Shown in pieces: positions 8,400 to 18,784 of a DNA stretch of 64,000 nt. The stretch covers positions 62,001 through 126,000 of the forward strand of contig NZ_JBITIH010000006.1 in the NCBI RefSeq assembly GCF_044458865.1, given 5' to 3'. The notes beneath the pieces were generated by a model, which ran no database searches, was not told the origin of the DNA, and was given only the letters and a program-made list of their open reading frames with translations. The translations under genes were made by a program, and so were the position numbers. The stretch is from Micromonospora_G sp044458865. Lineage in GTDB: Bacteria; Actinomycetota; Actinomycetes; Mycobacteriales; Micromonosporaceae. The first letter of the stretch is position 1. Every line of letters begins with the position of its first letter.

Positions 8400-9239
8400 G
8401 TGCTGATGGTTCCGGTGCGGCAACTCGGCGAAGCTGAGCGGGGCGAGGTCGAACGATTGCTCGACCTTGAGCCGTACGCGGCTGCCCAGGTGGCCGAGCG
8501 GATCGCCGCTCATGGTCTGTCCTGGTGGCGGGCGGACGGGCGGGTCTACGGGTACGGGGCCGAGCGTGACATCGAGTCGCTCTGCTGGGTGGGCGGCCAG
8601 CTCACGCCCGTACGCGCCACCGGACCGGCGATCACGGCCTTCGCCGAGTTGCTCGCCGCCGAGGACCGGTTCTGCTCCTCCATTGTCGGGCGGGCCGACG
8701 AGGTGCTCGGCCTCTGGGACCAGCTCTCCGCGCACTGGGGACCGGCCCGGGACGTACGCCCGAACCAGCCGTTGCTGGCGACCGGGGCGACCCCGGCTGT
8801 CACGCCCGACCCGCACGTGCGTCCGGTCCGGCCGGCCGAGGTGGATCTGCTCTTCCCTGCGGCGGTGGCGATGTACACCGAGGAAGTGGGCGTCTCGCCG
8901 TTGGCCGAGGACGGCGGTCGCAGCTACCGTCGCCGGGTGGCCGACCTGGTCCGGTCGCGGCGGGCGTACGCCCGGTTCGTCGACGGTCAGGTGGTCTTCA
9001 AGGCCGAACTCGCGGTCGTGACCCGGCGTACCGCGCAGATCCAGGGTGTCTGGGTGGCGCCTGCCTGGCGTGGGCGGGGATTGGCCGCCGCGGCCATGGC
9101 CGCCGTGGTCTCGGACGCGCTGACCCGGGTCGCCCCGACTGTCAGCCTGTACGTCAACGACTACAACGTGCCGGCCCGCCGGGTGTACGAGCGCTGTGGC
9201 TTCCGCCCGGTCGGTACCTTCGCCACCGTCCTCTTCTGA
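8400..9239 (+). CDS. GNAT acetyltransferase with N-terminal DUF4081 domain
   Basis: A 279-residue two-domain protein. The N-terminal half (about 1-130) fits the actinobacterial DUF4081 region. The C-terminal half is a GNAT fold with the acetyl-CoA loop GVWVAPAWRGRGLAAAAM and the late strand VSLYVNDYNVPARRVYERCGF. It presumably transfers an acetyl group from acetyl-CoA; the acceptor is unknown. In mycobacteria the homologue follows ispG directly (Rv2867c), so this gene belongs to the dxr-rip-ispG neighbourhood although a PadR/MFS pair now separates it. Start GTG 8400 is chosen from the -10 spacing; ATG 8406 is possible. Confidence 0.88.
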   Translation: MLMVPVRQLGEAERGEVERLLDLEPYAAAQVAERIAAHGLSWWRADGRVYGYGAERDIESLCWVGGQLTPVRATGPAITAFAELLAAEDRFCSSIVGRADEVLGLWDQLSAHWGPARDVRPNQPLLATGATPAVTPDPHVRPVRPAEVDLLFPAAVAMYTEEVGVSPLAEDGGRSYRRRVADLVRSRRAYARFVDGQVVFKAELAVVTRRTAQIQGVWVAPAWRGRGLAAAAMAAVVSDALTRVAPTVSLYVNDYNVPARRVYERCGFRPVGTFATVLF

Positions 9240-9274
9240 GCCACCGTCCCGTTCGCCACCGGCCGATGCTGGCA

Positions 9275-9295
9275 AAGCAGCTCCAAAGACTGCTT
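9275..9295. promoter_or_regulatory. Small inverted repeat upstream of the sugar ABC operon
   Basis: AAGCAG and CTGCTT are separated by 9 bases, about 87 bases before the binding-protein gene. It may be an operator for a sugar-responsive repressor. No regulator is encoded next to it. Confidence 0.25.
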
Positions 9296-9381
9296 ACTTC
9301 CGCCAAGCTGACAAGCAGGGCAAACGTGAATCCGCTGCCACGGTGGTGGGCCGGCGGGGTCGGCAAGGCCAGGAGGTAGAC

Positions 9382-10509
9382 GTGTCAACGAGACTTCGCG
9401 CCGCCGTGCGCGTGACCAGCGCGCTGCTCGTGGCCGGGCTCGCGGTCGCCGGCTGCGGCGGCGGCGATGACAAGGACGGCGGGAGCGGCACCGCGACCGG
9501 CAACGCGAACGTCAACGACGGCTTCAAGATCGGCCTGCTCCTGCCCGAATCGAAGACCACGCGGTACGAGACCTTCGACCGGCCGCTGATCCAGGCCAAG
9601 CTCAGCGAACTCTGCCCCAAGTGCCAGGTGCTCTACCAGAATGCCGACCAGGATCCGGCCAAGCAGCAGTCGCAGGCCGAGGCGATGCTGACCCAGGGCA
9701 TCAAGGTGATGATCCTCGACCCGGTCGACGCCAAGGCGGCCGGCGCGATCGTCAACAACGCCCAGGCGCAGAAGGTGCCGGTGGTGTCGTACGACCGGCT
9801 CGCCTCCGGGCCGGTCAGCTTCTATGTCTCCTTCGACAACCGCCGGGTCGGGATGGTGCAGGGGCAGGCGCTGCTGGACCAGTTGAGTGCGAACGGGCAG
9901 GACCCGAAACGCGGCGACATCGTCATGATCAATGGTTCGCCGACCGACCCGAACGCCGCCGACTTCAAGGCCGGCGCCCATTCCGTACTGGACGGGAAGG
10001 TCAATATCGGCAACGAGTTCGACACCCCGGACTGGTCTCCGGACCGGGCCCAACAGGAGATGGACCAGGCGATCACCGCGATCGGACGGGACCGGGTGAT
10101 CGGGGTCTACGCGGCGAACGACGGCATGGCCGGTGGCGTCATCGCCTCCATGAAGGGCGCCGGATTCGGTACGCCGTTGCCACCGGTCACCGGGCAGGAC
10201 GCGGAACTCGCCGGGGTCCAGCGCATCGTCTCCGGTGACCAGTTCATGACCGTGTTCAAGTCGATCAAACCCGAGGCCGACGTCGCCGGCCAGATGGCGA
10301 TCGACGCGGCGACCGGCAAGGACTTCACCGCGCAGTCGACCAGCATGCGCAACAACGGGACCAAGGACGTCACCTCGGTGCTGCTGGAACCGGTCGCGGT
10401 AACCAAGAGCAACATCAAGGACACGGTGATCAAGGACGGGTTCTACACCGCGGCGCAGATCTGCACCGGCGCGTTCGCCCAACCCTGCGCCGCCGCCGGA
10501 ATCTCCTGA
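9382..10509 (+). CDS. Sugar ABC transporter substrate-binding lipoprotein
   Basis: A 375-residue periplasmic-binding-protein type 1 (XylF/ChvE-like) lipoprotein that captures a sugar outside the membrane. The N-terminus has Arg residues, a hydrophobic stretch and the lipobox LAVAG-C with Cys25 as the lipidation site, followed by a Gly/Asp/Thr linker. The mature domain begins FKIGLLLPESKTTRYETFD and contains DQDPAKQQSQAEAMLTQGI and VPVVSYDRL, typical of xylose/arabinose-type binders. GTG 9382 has AGGAGG 5 bases upstream. It leads a binding protein-ATPase-permease operon. The sugar is not defined. Confidence 0.92.
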   Translation: MSTRLRAAVRVTSALLVAGLAVAGCGGGDDKDGGSGTATGNANVNDGFKIGLLLPESKTTRYETFDRPLIQAKLSELCPKCQVLYQNADQDPAKQQSQAEAMLTQGIKVMILDPVDAKAAGAIVNNAQAQKVPVVSYDRLASGPVSFYVSFDNRRVGMVQGQALLDQLSANGQDPKRGDIVMINGSPTDPNAADFKAGAHSVLDGKVNIGNEFDTPDWSPDRAQQEMDQAITAIGRDRVIGVYAANDGMAGGVIASMKGAGFGTPLPPVTGQDAELAGVQRIVSGDQFMTVFKSIKPEADVAGQMAIDAATGKDFTAQSTSMRNNGTKDVTSVLLEPVAVTKSNIKDTVIKDGFYTAAQICTGAFAQPCAAAGIS

Positions 10510-10511
10510 CC

Positions 10512-10578
10512 GGCCGGCGGCCACGCGCGATCGTCCGGGATCACCTCGTGATCGCCGCCGGGCGGTGGCCGGTGCCGG
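10512..10578 (+). terminator. Compound stem-loop between binding-protein and ATPase genes
   Basis: An inner perfect stem GATCAC/GTGATC (10539-10544, 10548-10553) sits within an outer GGCCAC/GTGGCC pairing (10519-10524, 10565-10570). Its place inside the operon suggests partial termination or 3'-end protection, so that the binding protein is made in excess. Confidence 0.5.
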
Positions 10579-10638
10579 ATCGCCGGTTCGCCACGGACAA
10601 CTCCTGATTTTCGCAGGCGTCTCCTGATCTGAAACGGG

Positions 10639-11625
<987 letters not shown>

Positions 11626-11644
11626 CACGGCGGGAGGTCTCGGC

Positions 11645-12889
11645 ATGAGTACGGCGACCACGAGCCCGGAGCCGCCCGCTGGGGACGGCCTCCAACACCC
11701 GGCCGACCAGGGGGCGTCCGGACCGCTGGACGTGATCCGGCGCCGGTTGCGCGGTGGCGAACTCGGTGCCTGGCCGGTGGTGATCGGCCTGATCGTCATC
11801 TGGGCGGTCTTCCAGTCGCTCAACGACGCCTTCCTCAGTCCGCAGAACCTCTCCAACCTCGCGTTGCAGATCGCCGCCACCGGCACGATCAGCGTCGGAA
11901 TCGTGCTGGTCCTGCTGCTCGGAGAGATCGACCTGTCGGTCGGCTCGGTGGCCGGCGTGGCTGCCGCGCTGCTGGCCGTACTGAGTGTGCGTAACAGTTG
12001 GGGCGATGTGGCGGCGATCATCGTCGCCGTACTGTTCGGCATCCTGATCGGCATCTTCCAGGGCAGCATCTTCGCCCGACTCGGCGTACCGGCGTTCATC
12101 GTCACGCTGGCCGGAAACATCGGCTGGCAGGGCTTACAGCTCTACCTGTTGAGCCCGGAGGGGACGATCAACCTCCCGTACACGGGTCTGATCGGCGGGC
12201 TGACCCACACCAACCTGGACGAGATCTCGGGCTGGGTGATCGGCGCGGTCGCGGTGGCCGTCTACGCCGCGGCGGTGCTGGTGGACACCCGGCGCCGGAT
12301 CTCGGCCGGACTCCCGACCCGGAGCGTGCTCGCCTCGCTGCTGCGGGTGCTCGGGCTGGCCGTGCTGGTCTTCGCCGCCGTCGGCGTACTCAACGCCTGG
12401 CAGGGCGTACCCGTGGCTCTGTTGATCTTCGTTGGTCTGGTGATCCTGGTCGACCTGGTGCTCCGCCGGACCCGGTACGGTCGGAGCATCTTCGCCGTCG
12501 GCGGCAACGTCGAGGCGGCACGCCGGGCCGGCATCAACGTCTCCCTGATCCGGATCTCGGTCTTCGCCCTCGCCTCCGCCTTCGCCGCTTTCGGCGGGGT
12601 GCTGACCGCCTCGCGCGGGTTCTCCGCCGGGCAGTCCACCGGGGCCGCCGACACCCTGCTCATCGCGATCGCCGCCGCCGTCATCGGCGGGGTGAGCCTC
12701 TTCGGGGGCCGCGGCTCGACCTACGGCGCGCTGCTCGGCAGCCTGGTGCTCGGGTCGATCACCTCGGGCATGTTCCTGCTCCAGCTCAACTCGTCGGTAC
12801 GTTTCATGATCACTGCCGGGGTGCTGTTGGCCGCGGTCATCCTCGACTCCCTCTCCCGCCGAGGTCGCCGGACCACCGGGCGAGGTTGA
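11645..12889 (+). CDS. Sugar ABC transporter permease (XylH/RbsC family)
   Basis: A 414-residue membrane permease of the BPD_transp_2 family. A hydrophilic N-terminus of about 45 residues precedes about 10 membrane helices. Conserved family segments include GTISVGIVLVLLLGEIDLSVG, ARLGVPAFIVTLAG, YGRSIFAVGGNVEAARRAGI and VIGGVSLFGGRGS. ATG 11645 has GGGAGG 7 bases upstream. It completes the importer with the preceding binding protein and ATPase. Transcription probably stops at the second GGGCCC hairpin just downstream. Confidence 0.93.
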   Translation: MSTATTSPEPPAGDGLQHPADQGASGPLDVIRRRLRGGELGAWPVVIGLIVIWAVFQSLNDAFLSPQNLSNLALQIAATGTISVGIVLVLLLGEIDLSVGSVAGVAAALLAVLSVRNSWGDVAAIIVAVLFGILIGIFQGSIFARLGVPAFIVTLAGNIGWQGLQLYLLSPEGTINLPYTGLIGGLTHTNLDEISGWVIGAVAVAVYAAAVLVDTRRRISAGLPTRSVLASLLRVLGLAVLVFAAVGVLNAWQGVPVALLIFVGLVILVDLVLRRTRYGRSIFAVGGNVEAARRAGINVSLIRISVFALASAFAAFGGVLTASRGFSAGQSTGAADTLLIAIAAAVIGGVSLFGGRGSTYGALLGSLVLGSITSGMFLLQLNSSVRFMITAGVLLAAVILDSLSRRGRRTTGRG

Positions 12890-12907
12890 GCACCGCCGAA
12901 GGTGTGT

Positions 12908-12953
12908 GGAGGGGCCCCTTCCTCTACCGAATCCGATAACAAGGGGCCCTTCC
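12908..12953. repeat. GGGCCC hairpin repeat, copy 2
   Basis: Arms at 12908-12920 and 12941-12953 pair at 12 of 13 positions, around TCTACCGAATCCGATAAC. It lies between the permease and the convergent DUF998 gene and directly abuts the latter's stop codon. It is probably a bidirectional terminator. Confidence 0.75.
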
Positions 12954-13553
12954 TTACTCGCGGGAACTGGCCGTCAGGGTGCTGGTGATCAACCAGAGTG
13001 CGATCACCCCGAGCAACGCCCGCTCGACCACCCCGACCAGCGTCGACCGGCCGACGGTCAGCATCGCCACCCCGATCGTCGCGGAGAGGGGAAGGGCCAG
13101 CGCCACCCCGACCAGGCCGAGTCGGCGCAACAGCGGTGGCACCTCGGCGGACCAGGCCACCATCAGCATGGCGAAGACCACGCACGCGACCGCCGCGATG
13201 CTGGCGCCGCCGTGGACCAGGTCGGCGGCGGTGGTCGGTTCGTACGGGGGGAGCGGACAACCGGCGCTGCACGGCACCGAGGCGGACAGGCCCGTACCGG
13301 CGGCACCCGCGGCGAGCAGCCCGGCCGCCGGGCGCAGCACCTGGGCGAGTGCGGTGGCGAACAGGAGCAGGGCGACGGCCACCCCGAGAACCCCCAACCG
13401 GTACGCGGTGACGTACCCGCCGGCACCCACGCCGGCCTCGCTGACGTACCCGGAGAGGGCGGAGGTGGGGCCGACGACGACGGCGAGGGTCACGGTGACC
13501 GTGCCCGCCAGCACGCAGGCCGCGGCGCCGCGCGCGACCATGGTCCGGCGCAT
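12954..13553 (-). CDS. DUF998-family membrane protein
   Basis: A 199-residue protein with about six hydrophobic helices and the general layout of DUF998 proteins, whose function is unknown. The short loop between helices 3 and 4 holds the Cys-Pro rich segment VPCSAGCPLPPYEP, followed by TTAADLVHGGAS, which is typical of the family. It is convergent with the sugar permease and divergent from the thiolase. No operon partner is visible. Confidence 0.75.
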   Translation of the reverse strand: MRRTMVARGAAACVLAGTVTVTLAVVVGPTSALSGYVSEAGVGAGGYVTAYRLGVLGVAVALLLFATALAQVLRPAAGLLAAGAAGTGLSASVPCSAGCPLPPYEPTTAADLVHGGASIAAVACVVFAMLMVAWSAEVPPLLRRLGLVGVALALPLSATIGVAMLTVGRSTLVGVVERALLGVIALWLITSTLTASSRE

Positions 13554-13610
13554 GGGAACAAACTATCCCCGGCGCTCCGGCCGCCGCCGGTGAGCCCGAC
13601 ACTGGATGGC

Positions 13611-13616
13611 TATGCT
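13611..13616 (+). promoter_or_regulatory. -10 box of a leaderless promoter (thiolase)
   Basis: TATGCT lies exactly 7 bases before GTG 13624, matching the leaderless pattern of the window. Confidence 0.5.
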
Positions 13617-13623
13617 GCCCGGC

Positions 13624-14829
<1,206 letters not shown>

Positions 14830-14977
14830 ACCCCCGAGGGGCACGAAGTGGCGGTGGACTAGCACCGAAGGGCTGAGCGTACGGACTTTCGGTGGGGCCA
14901 CGGGCGTCTCGTCCACGCGTATGCTCGATGGCTCCACGGGCCGGTCGGGGTACCGGCGGAATGAGCTGAGGCGGACC

Positions 14978-15085
14978 ATGCAACTGCCTGACGAACGTCG
15001 CCCGGAGGTAGATCCGTCCACTGGGGACGGCGTGCCGTCGCCGGCCGGCGACCGGGTGGACCGCCCGGAACGACTCGGCGGGTAA
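14978..15085 (+). CDS. Possible 35-residue leader ORF before the GGDEF-EAL gene
   Basis: ATG 14978 follows GAGG within about 9 bases and a TATGCT hexamer at 14921-14926. The reading frame ends with TAA three bases before the GTG of the diguanylate cyclase gene, so the two could be translationally coupled. The product starts MQLPDERRPEVDP and has no recognisable domain. GC at third codon positions is about 74%, below the genome norm, so it may be only a leader. Confidence 0.3.
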   Translation: MQLPDERRPEVDPSTGDGVPSPAGDRVDRPERLGG

Positions 15086-15087
15086 CG

Positions 15088-17256
15088 GTGCCGGCCCCCG
15101 TCCCACCGGCCAGCGGCGAGGAGTTCAGCCGGGCCGGTGTGCAGCGGTACGCGCAGCAGTGGGCCGGCGCGATGGCCCGCCTCGGCTTCGTGCCGATGAG
15201 TTCCGCCGAGACCGAGCGGCTGCTCGGCGTACACGTGGTCCGCCTGGCGCGGGCGTTGCTCGCCGAGCCGTTCAGCGCCGACCCCGCCGACGACGTCGGC
15301 CGGGCACTGGTCGGTGCGCACTTCACCGATCCGGCCATGCTCGACTGGTCGGTCCGCGCCCTCGGCACCGGGTTCGCCCACGCGGTCCTGCCGGAGCAGC
15401 CCGACTCACCGGCGGTACGGCACCGGATCGGCCGGTTGCAGGGCGGCCTGGCGGCCGGTTTCGCGCGGGCACTGCGCGAGCTGACCTTCAGCCAGCAGGA
15501 ACGGATCAGCCGGTCGGCCTGGCAGGCACGGGACGAGACCGAGCAGGCGTTGCGGGACAGCGAGGCGCGGTTCCGGGCGGTCTTCAGCGGCGCCGCGCTC
15601 GGGATCGGCATCGCCGACACCGCCGGCCGGATCATCGACCTGAATCAGGTCTTCGCCGAGATGCTCGGTTACGCCGTCGACGAGCTGCGCGACCGGCAGG
15701 TGACCGAGTTCTGCCACCCGGAGGACGTCGGGCCCCTGGCCGAGCTCTACCAGGAGCTGGTCGAGGGCAAGCGGGAGGCGGCCCGGGTGGAGAAGCGCTA
15801 CCACCGCAAGGACGGCAGCGTGGTCTGGACCGACCTGGCGCTCTCGCTCATCCGGCACGACGACGGCCGGCCCAGGTTCGTCGTGGCCATGGTCGAGGAC
15901 ATCACCCAACGGTACGAACTCCAGCAGCGACTGCGCTTCCAGGCGCTGCACGACCCGTTGACCGGGCTGCCGAACCGTACCCTCTTCTTCGATCGGCTGG
16001 CGGCGGTCTTCGCCGACGGCAAACCGGCCGACCGGGTCGGTCTCTGCTTCCTCGACCTCGACGGCTTCAAGGCGATCAACGACAGTCTCGGGCACGATCT
16101 CGGCGACCGGCTGTTGGGCGTGGTGGCGCAGCGGTTGGCCGCGTCGGTCTCCGCCCGCGGTCACCTGGTGGCCCGGATGGGCGGCGACGAGTTCGTCATC
16201 CTGGTCGAGCAGAGCGGCGGCCCGGACGAGGTGATCGAGGTGGCGGAGGCGGCGCTGGCCACCGTCGCGGAGCCGGTGCAGGTGGGGGACCAGCAGCTTG
16301 AGGTCTCGGCGAGCATCGGCCTGGTCGAGGGGACGCTCGCCGACACCTGCCCGGCCGACCTGATGAAGGCCGCCGACGCCACCCTTTACTGGGCGAAGGC
16401 GGACGGTCGGGGGCGGTGGGCGGTGTACGACGCCGAGCGGGGCGCCCGGGACAACGCCCGCGCGGGGCTCGCCGCGGTGTTGCCGGCCGCCCTGGAACGC
16501 GGCGAGTTCATCGTGGACTACCAACCGATCGTGGCGATGACCGACGGGTCGCTGCGCGCGGTCGAGGCGCTGGTCCGGTGGCGGCACCCGGAGCTGGGGC
16601 TGCTCGGTCCGGACCAGTTCATCGGGCTGGCCGAGGAGACCGGTCTGATCATCCGGCTGGGCCGGTGGGTGTTGCATCAGGCGTGTGCGTACGGGAGCCG
16701 CTGGCGGCGCGAGTTCCCGGACAGCCGACTGGTGGTCAGTGTGAACCTGGCCGTACGGCAGGCGAACGATCCGGGCGTGGTCGACATGGTCGCCGAGGTG
16801 CTCCGGGACACCGGGTTCCCGGCCGAACTGCTCCAGCTCGAAATCACCGAGAGCGCGGTCATGGCCACCGGCGGCGAGCCGGTACGTTCGCTGCGCCGAC
16901 TCGCCGCGCTCGGCGTACGTCTCGCCATCGACGACTTCGGCACCGGCTACTCGAATCTGGCGTACCTGCGGCGGTTGCCGATCCACTCGCTGAAGCTCGC
17001 CGCCCCGTTCGTCGAGGGGATCCGATCCGGCGACGCGCTCGCCCAGGTCGACGAGCGGATCGTGGACGCGCTGGTCCGGCTGGCGCACGCGTTGGGCCTG
17101 TCGGTGACGGCGGAGGCGGTGGAGACCGCCAGGCAGGCCGAGCGGTTGCAGGCGCTGAACTGCGACACCGGACAGGGACTCTTCTACGGTGCGCCGGTGG
17201 CCGCGGACGTCATCACCGCGCGGCTACGCGAAACCGACCAGGGTAGGGCAGGCTGA
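15088..17256 (+). CDS. PAS-GGDEF-EAL cyclic-di-GMP signalling protein
   Basis: A soluble 722-residue protein. A helical N-terminal sensor region (about 1-150) is followed by a PAS domain (about 155-275), a GGDEF domain with the intact RMGGDEF motif (about residues 365-371), and an EAL domain from about 470 starting FIVDYQPIV. The GGDEF part should synthesise c-di-GMP and the EAL part degrade it. EAL residues VEALVRW, VSVNLAV, LEITESA, DDFGTGYSN and AEAVET are present. The usual KID that follows is LKLAAPFV here, so the Asp after the catalytic Lys is lost and hydrolysis may be weak. No transmembrane segment is seen. Confidence 0.93.
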   Translation: MPAPVPPASGEEFSRAGVQRYAQQWAGAMARLGFVPMSSAETERLLGVHVVRLARALLAEPFSADPADDVGRALVGAHFTDPAMLDWSVRALGTGFAHAVLPEQPDSPAVRHRIGRLQGGLAAGFARALRELTFSQQERISRSAWQARDETEQALRDSEARFRAVFSGAALGIGIADTAGRIIDLNQVFAEMLGYAVDELRDRQVTEFCHPEDVGPLAELYQELVEGKREAARVEKRYHRKDGSVVWTDLALSLIRHDDGRPRFVVAMVEDITQRYELQQRLRFQALHDPLTGLPNRTLFFDRLAAVFADGKPADRVGLCFLDLDGFKAINDSLGHDLGDRLLGVVAQRLAASVSARGHLVARMGGDEFVILVEQSGGPDEVIEVAEAALATVAEPVQVGDQQLEVSASIGLVEGTLADTCPADLMKAADATLYWAKADGRGRWAVYDAERGARDNARAGLAAVLPAALERGEFIVDYQPIVAMTDGSLRAVEALVRWRHPELGLLGPDQFIGLAEETGLIIRLGRWVLHQACAYGSRWRREFPDSRLVVSVNLAVRQANDPGVVDMVAEVLRDTGFPAELLQLEITESAVMATGGEPVRSLRRLAALGVRLAIDDFGTGYSNLAYLRRLPIHSLKLAAPFVEGIRSGDALAQVDERIVDALVRLAHALGLSVTAEAVETARQAERLQALNCDTGQGLFYGAPVAADVITARLRETDQGRAG

Positions 17257-17269
17257 CCGGGTGGATCTG

Positions 17270-17761
17270 ATGGACACCGATTCCCTCGTCACCTTCGTCG
17301 CCGGGCTGCTCATCGTCGCTGGCATCGTCGGCGTGCTCATGCCGGTGCTCCCGGCTCTACCGCTCTGCTGGGGTGGGGTGCTGCTCTGGGCGATCTTCGA
17401 CGACGCCGGCTGGGGCAGATGGGTGGTGCTCGGGATCGCCACCGCGTTGACCCTGGTCGGCACCGTGATCAAGTACGCCTGGCCGGGTCGGAACCTGAAG
17501 CAGACCGGGGTGCCGAACAGCACCCTGCTCGCCGGTGGCGTACTCGGCCTGGTGGGGTTCTTCGTGGTGCCGGTGGTGGGACTGATCGGTGGGTTCGTAC
17601 TCGGGGTGTGGCTGGCCGAGTGGCTACGCCTGGGCGACTGGCGGCTCGCCTGGCCATCCACGAAGGACGCACTCAAGGCGGCCGGTCTGGCCATGTTGGT
17701 CGAACTCGGCGTCGGTCTCGCCATTGCCCTGACCTGGGTGATCGGCGTGGCGGTCGTCTGA
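17270..17761 (+). CDS. DUF456-family membrane protein
   Basis: A 163-residue protein with four to five hydrophobic helices and glycine-rich turns (IVGVLMPVLPALPLCWGG, VGFFVVPVVGLIGGFVLGVWLAE), the layout of DUF456. Its function is unknown. ATG 17270 or GTG 17261 may be the start. It begins 13 bases after the GGDEF-EAL gene and could be co-transcribed with it. Confidence 0.8.
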   Translation: MDTDSLVTFVAGLLIVAGIVGVLMPVLPALPLCWGGVLLWAIFDDAGWGRWVVLGIATALTLVGTVIKYAWPGRNLKQTGVPNSTLLAGGVLGLVGFFVVPVVGLIGGFVLGVWLAEWLRLGDWRLAWPSTKDALKAAGLAMLVELGVGLAIALTWVIGVAVV

Positions 17762-18103
17762 CGTCCTCGCCGCCTTGAGGGCCAGACGATTCGCCACCGG
17801 TGGTGGGGTGCGACGGCGCGGGACGGGCGCTGGCACGGCGGGCGCCGTGCGGAGGAGAGAGGTGACCGCGCCCCGCGCCGTCGCGTACGCCGGGTCGTCC
17901 GAGGACCCGACGTGGGCCCGGGTGTTCCGGGCGGCGGGAATGACCGGTGGTCCGCCACCGGCCGGCAGCACGGCGGTGGGGTGTTCCTGCACCAGGATGC
18001 GCCGGCGCCGCTGGTTCGGCAACGCGATTACCAGGTGGTCGCCCCGGTCCGCCTGGCGGGAACGGGACCGCGGTTCACGTACCGGACATGTCACCATCGC
18101 GGA
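17762..18103. other. Intergenic stretch without a convincing gene
   Basis: These 342 bases are GC-rich with long open frames on both strands. None has a credible start signal, the usual codon bias or a recognisable product. The right end carries the promoter of the following gene. Confidence 0.5.
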
Positions 18104-18658
18104 ATGGGGAAGGTGTACCCGGAGATCGACGCCCGACTTCGTGACTTCATCCAGGCGCAGCCGATGTTCTTCGTGGCGACCGCGCCCTCGGGACCGGACG
18201 GCCACGTCAACCTCAGCCCGAAGGGCATGACCGGCACGTTCTCGATTCTCGGCCCCGACCGGGTCGCGTACCTCGACTACCTGGGCAGTGGCGCGGAGAC
18301 CCTCGCACACCTGCGGCAGAACGGCCGGATCACGATCATGTTCTGCGCCTTCGACGGGCCGCCGAAAGTGCTCCGGCTGCACGGCCGCGGCGACGCGGCA
18401 CTGGTCGACGACCCGCGCTGCGCCGCGTTGCTGGACGCCTTTCCCGACGCGCCCGATCTGCACGCGTTACGGTCGGTCATCACGGTCGAGGTCGAGCGGG
18501 TCAGCGACTCGTGCGGTTTCGCGGTGCCACTGATGCGTTACCAGGGGGACCGCGACCTACTCATCCAGGCGCATTCCCGGCGCGGCCCGACCGAACTGTT
18601 CGAATACCGGGCCAGCCGCAACAGCACCAGCATCGACGGGCTGCCGGTCCTCTCCTGA
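18104..18658 (+). CDS. Pyridoxamine 5'-phosphate oxidase-family flavin protein
   Basis: A 184-residue protein with the split-barrel FMN-binding fold of the PNPOx superfamily. Visible family segments are QPMFFVATAPSGPDGHVNLSPKG, FSILGPDRVAYLDYLGSGAETLAHL and NGRITIMFCAFDG. Close relatives in actinobacteria are uncharacterised oxidoreductases or heme/F420 binders rather than true PdxH, so the substrate is left open. ATG 18104 has no clear ribosome-binding site and may be read from a near-leaderless message. Confidence 0.82.
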   Translation: MGKVYPEIDARLRDFIQAQPMFFVATAPSGPDGHVNLSPKGMTGTFSILGPDRVAYLDYLGSGAETLAHLRQNGRITIMFCAFDGPPKVLRLHGRGDAALVDDPRCAALLDAFPDAPDLHALRSVITVEVERVSDSCGFAVPLMRYQGDRDLLIQAHSRRGPTELFEYRASRNSTSIDGLPVLS

Positions 18659-18695
18659 CCGGTCGGCGTCCTGACCAACTCACCTCGGTCAACGC

Positions 18696-18721
18696 GTTAC
18701 GGCGCTGGTCGGATCGGGTAC
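18696..18721 (+). promoter_or_regulatory. SigB/SigF-like promoter before the PP2C-kinase gene
   Basis: GTTAC at 18696-18700 and GGGTAC at 18716-18721 match the general stress sigma pattern GTTT-N14-16-GGGTA, with 16 bases between the GTTA core and GGGTAC. The gene 64 bases downstream encodes a partner-switching type protein. Confidence 0.4.
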
Positions 18722-18784
18722 ATGGGCGGGCACGGTGAGAGGGCGCAAGGGCACCCGGACGCACTCACCGAAGCAGGAGGCGAG

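Noticed and set aside
17775..18230. Open frame upstream of the PNPOx-like gene
   Set aside because: It is Arg-rich, has no start signal and overlaps the PNPOx-family gene.
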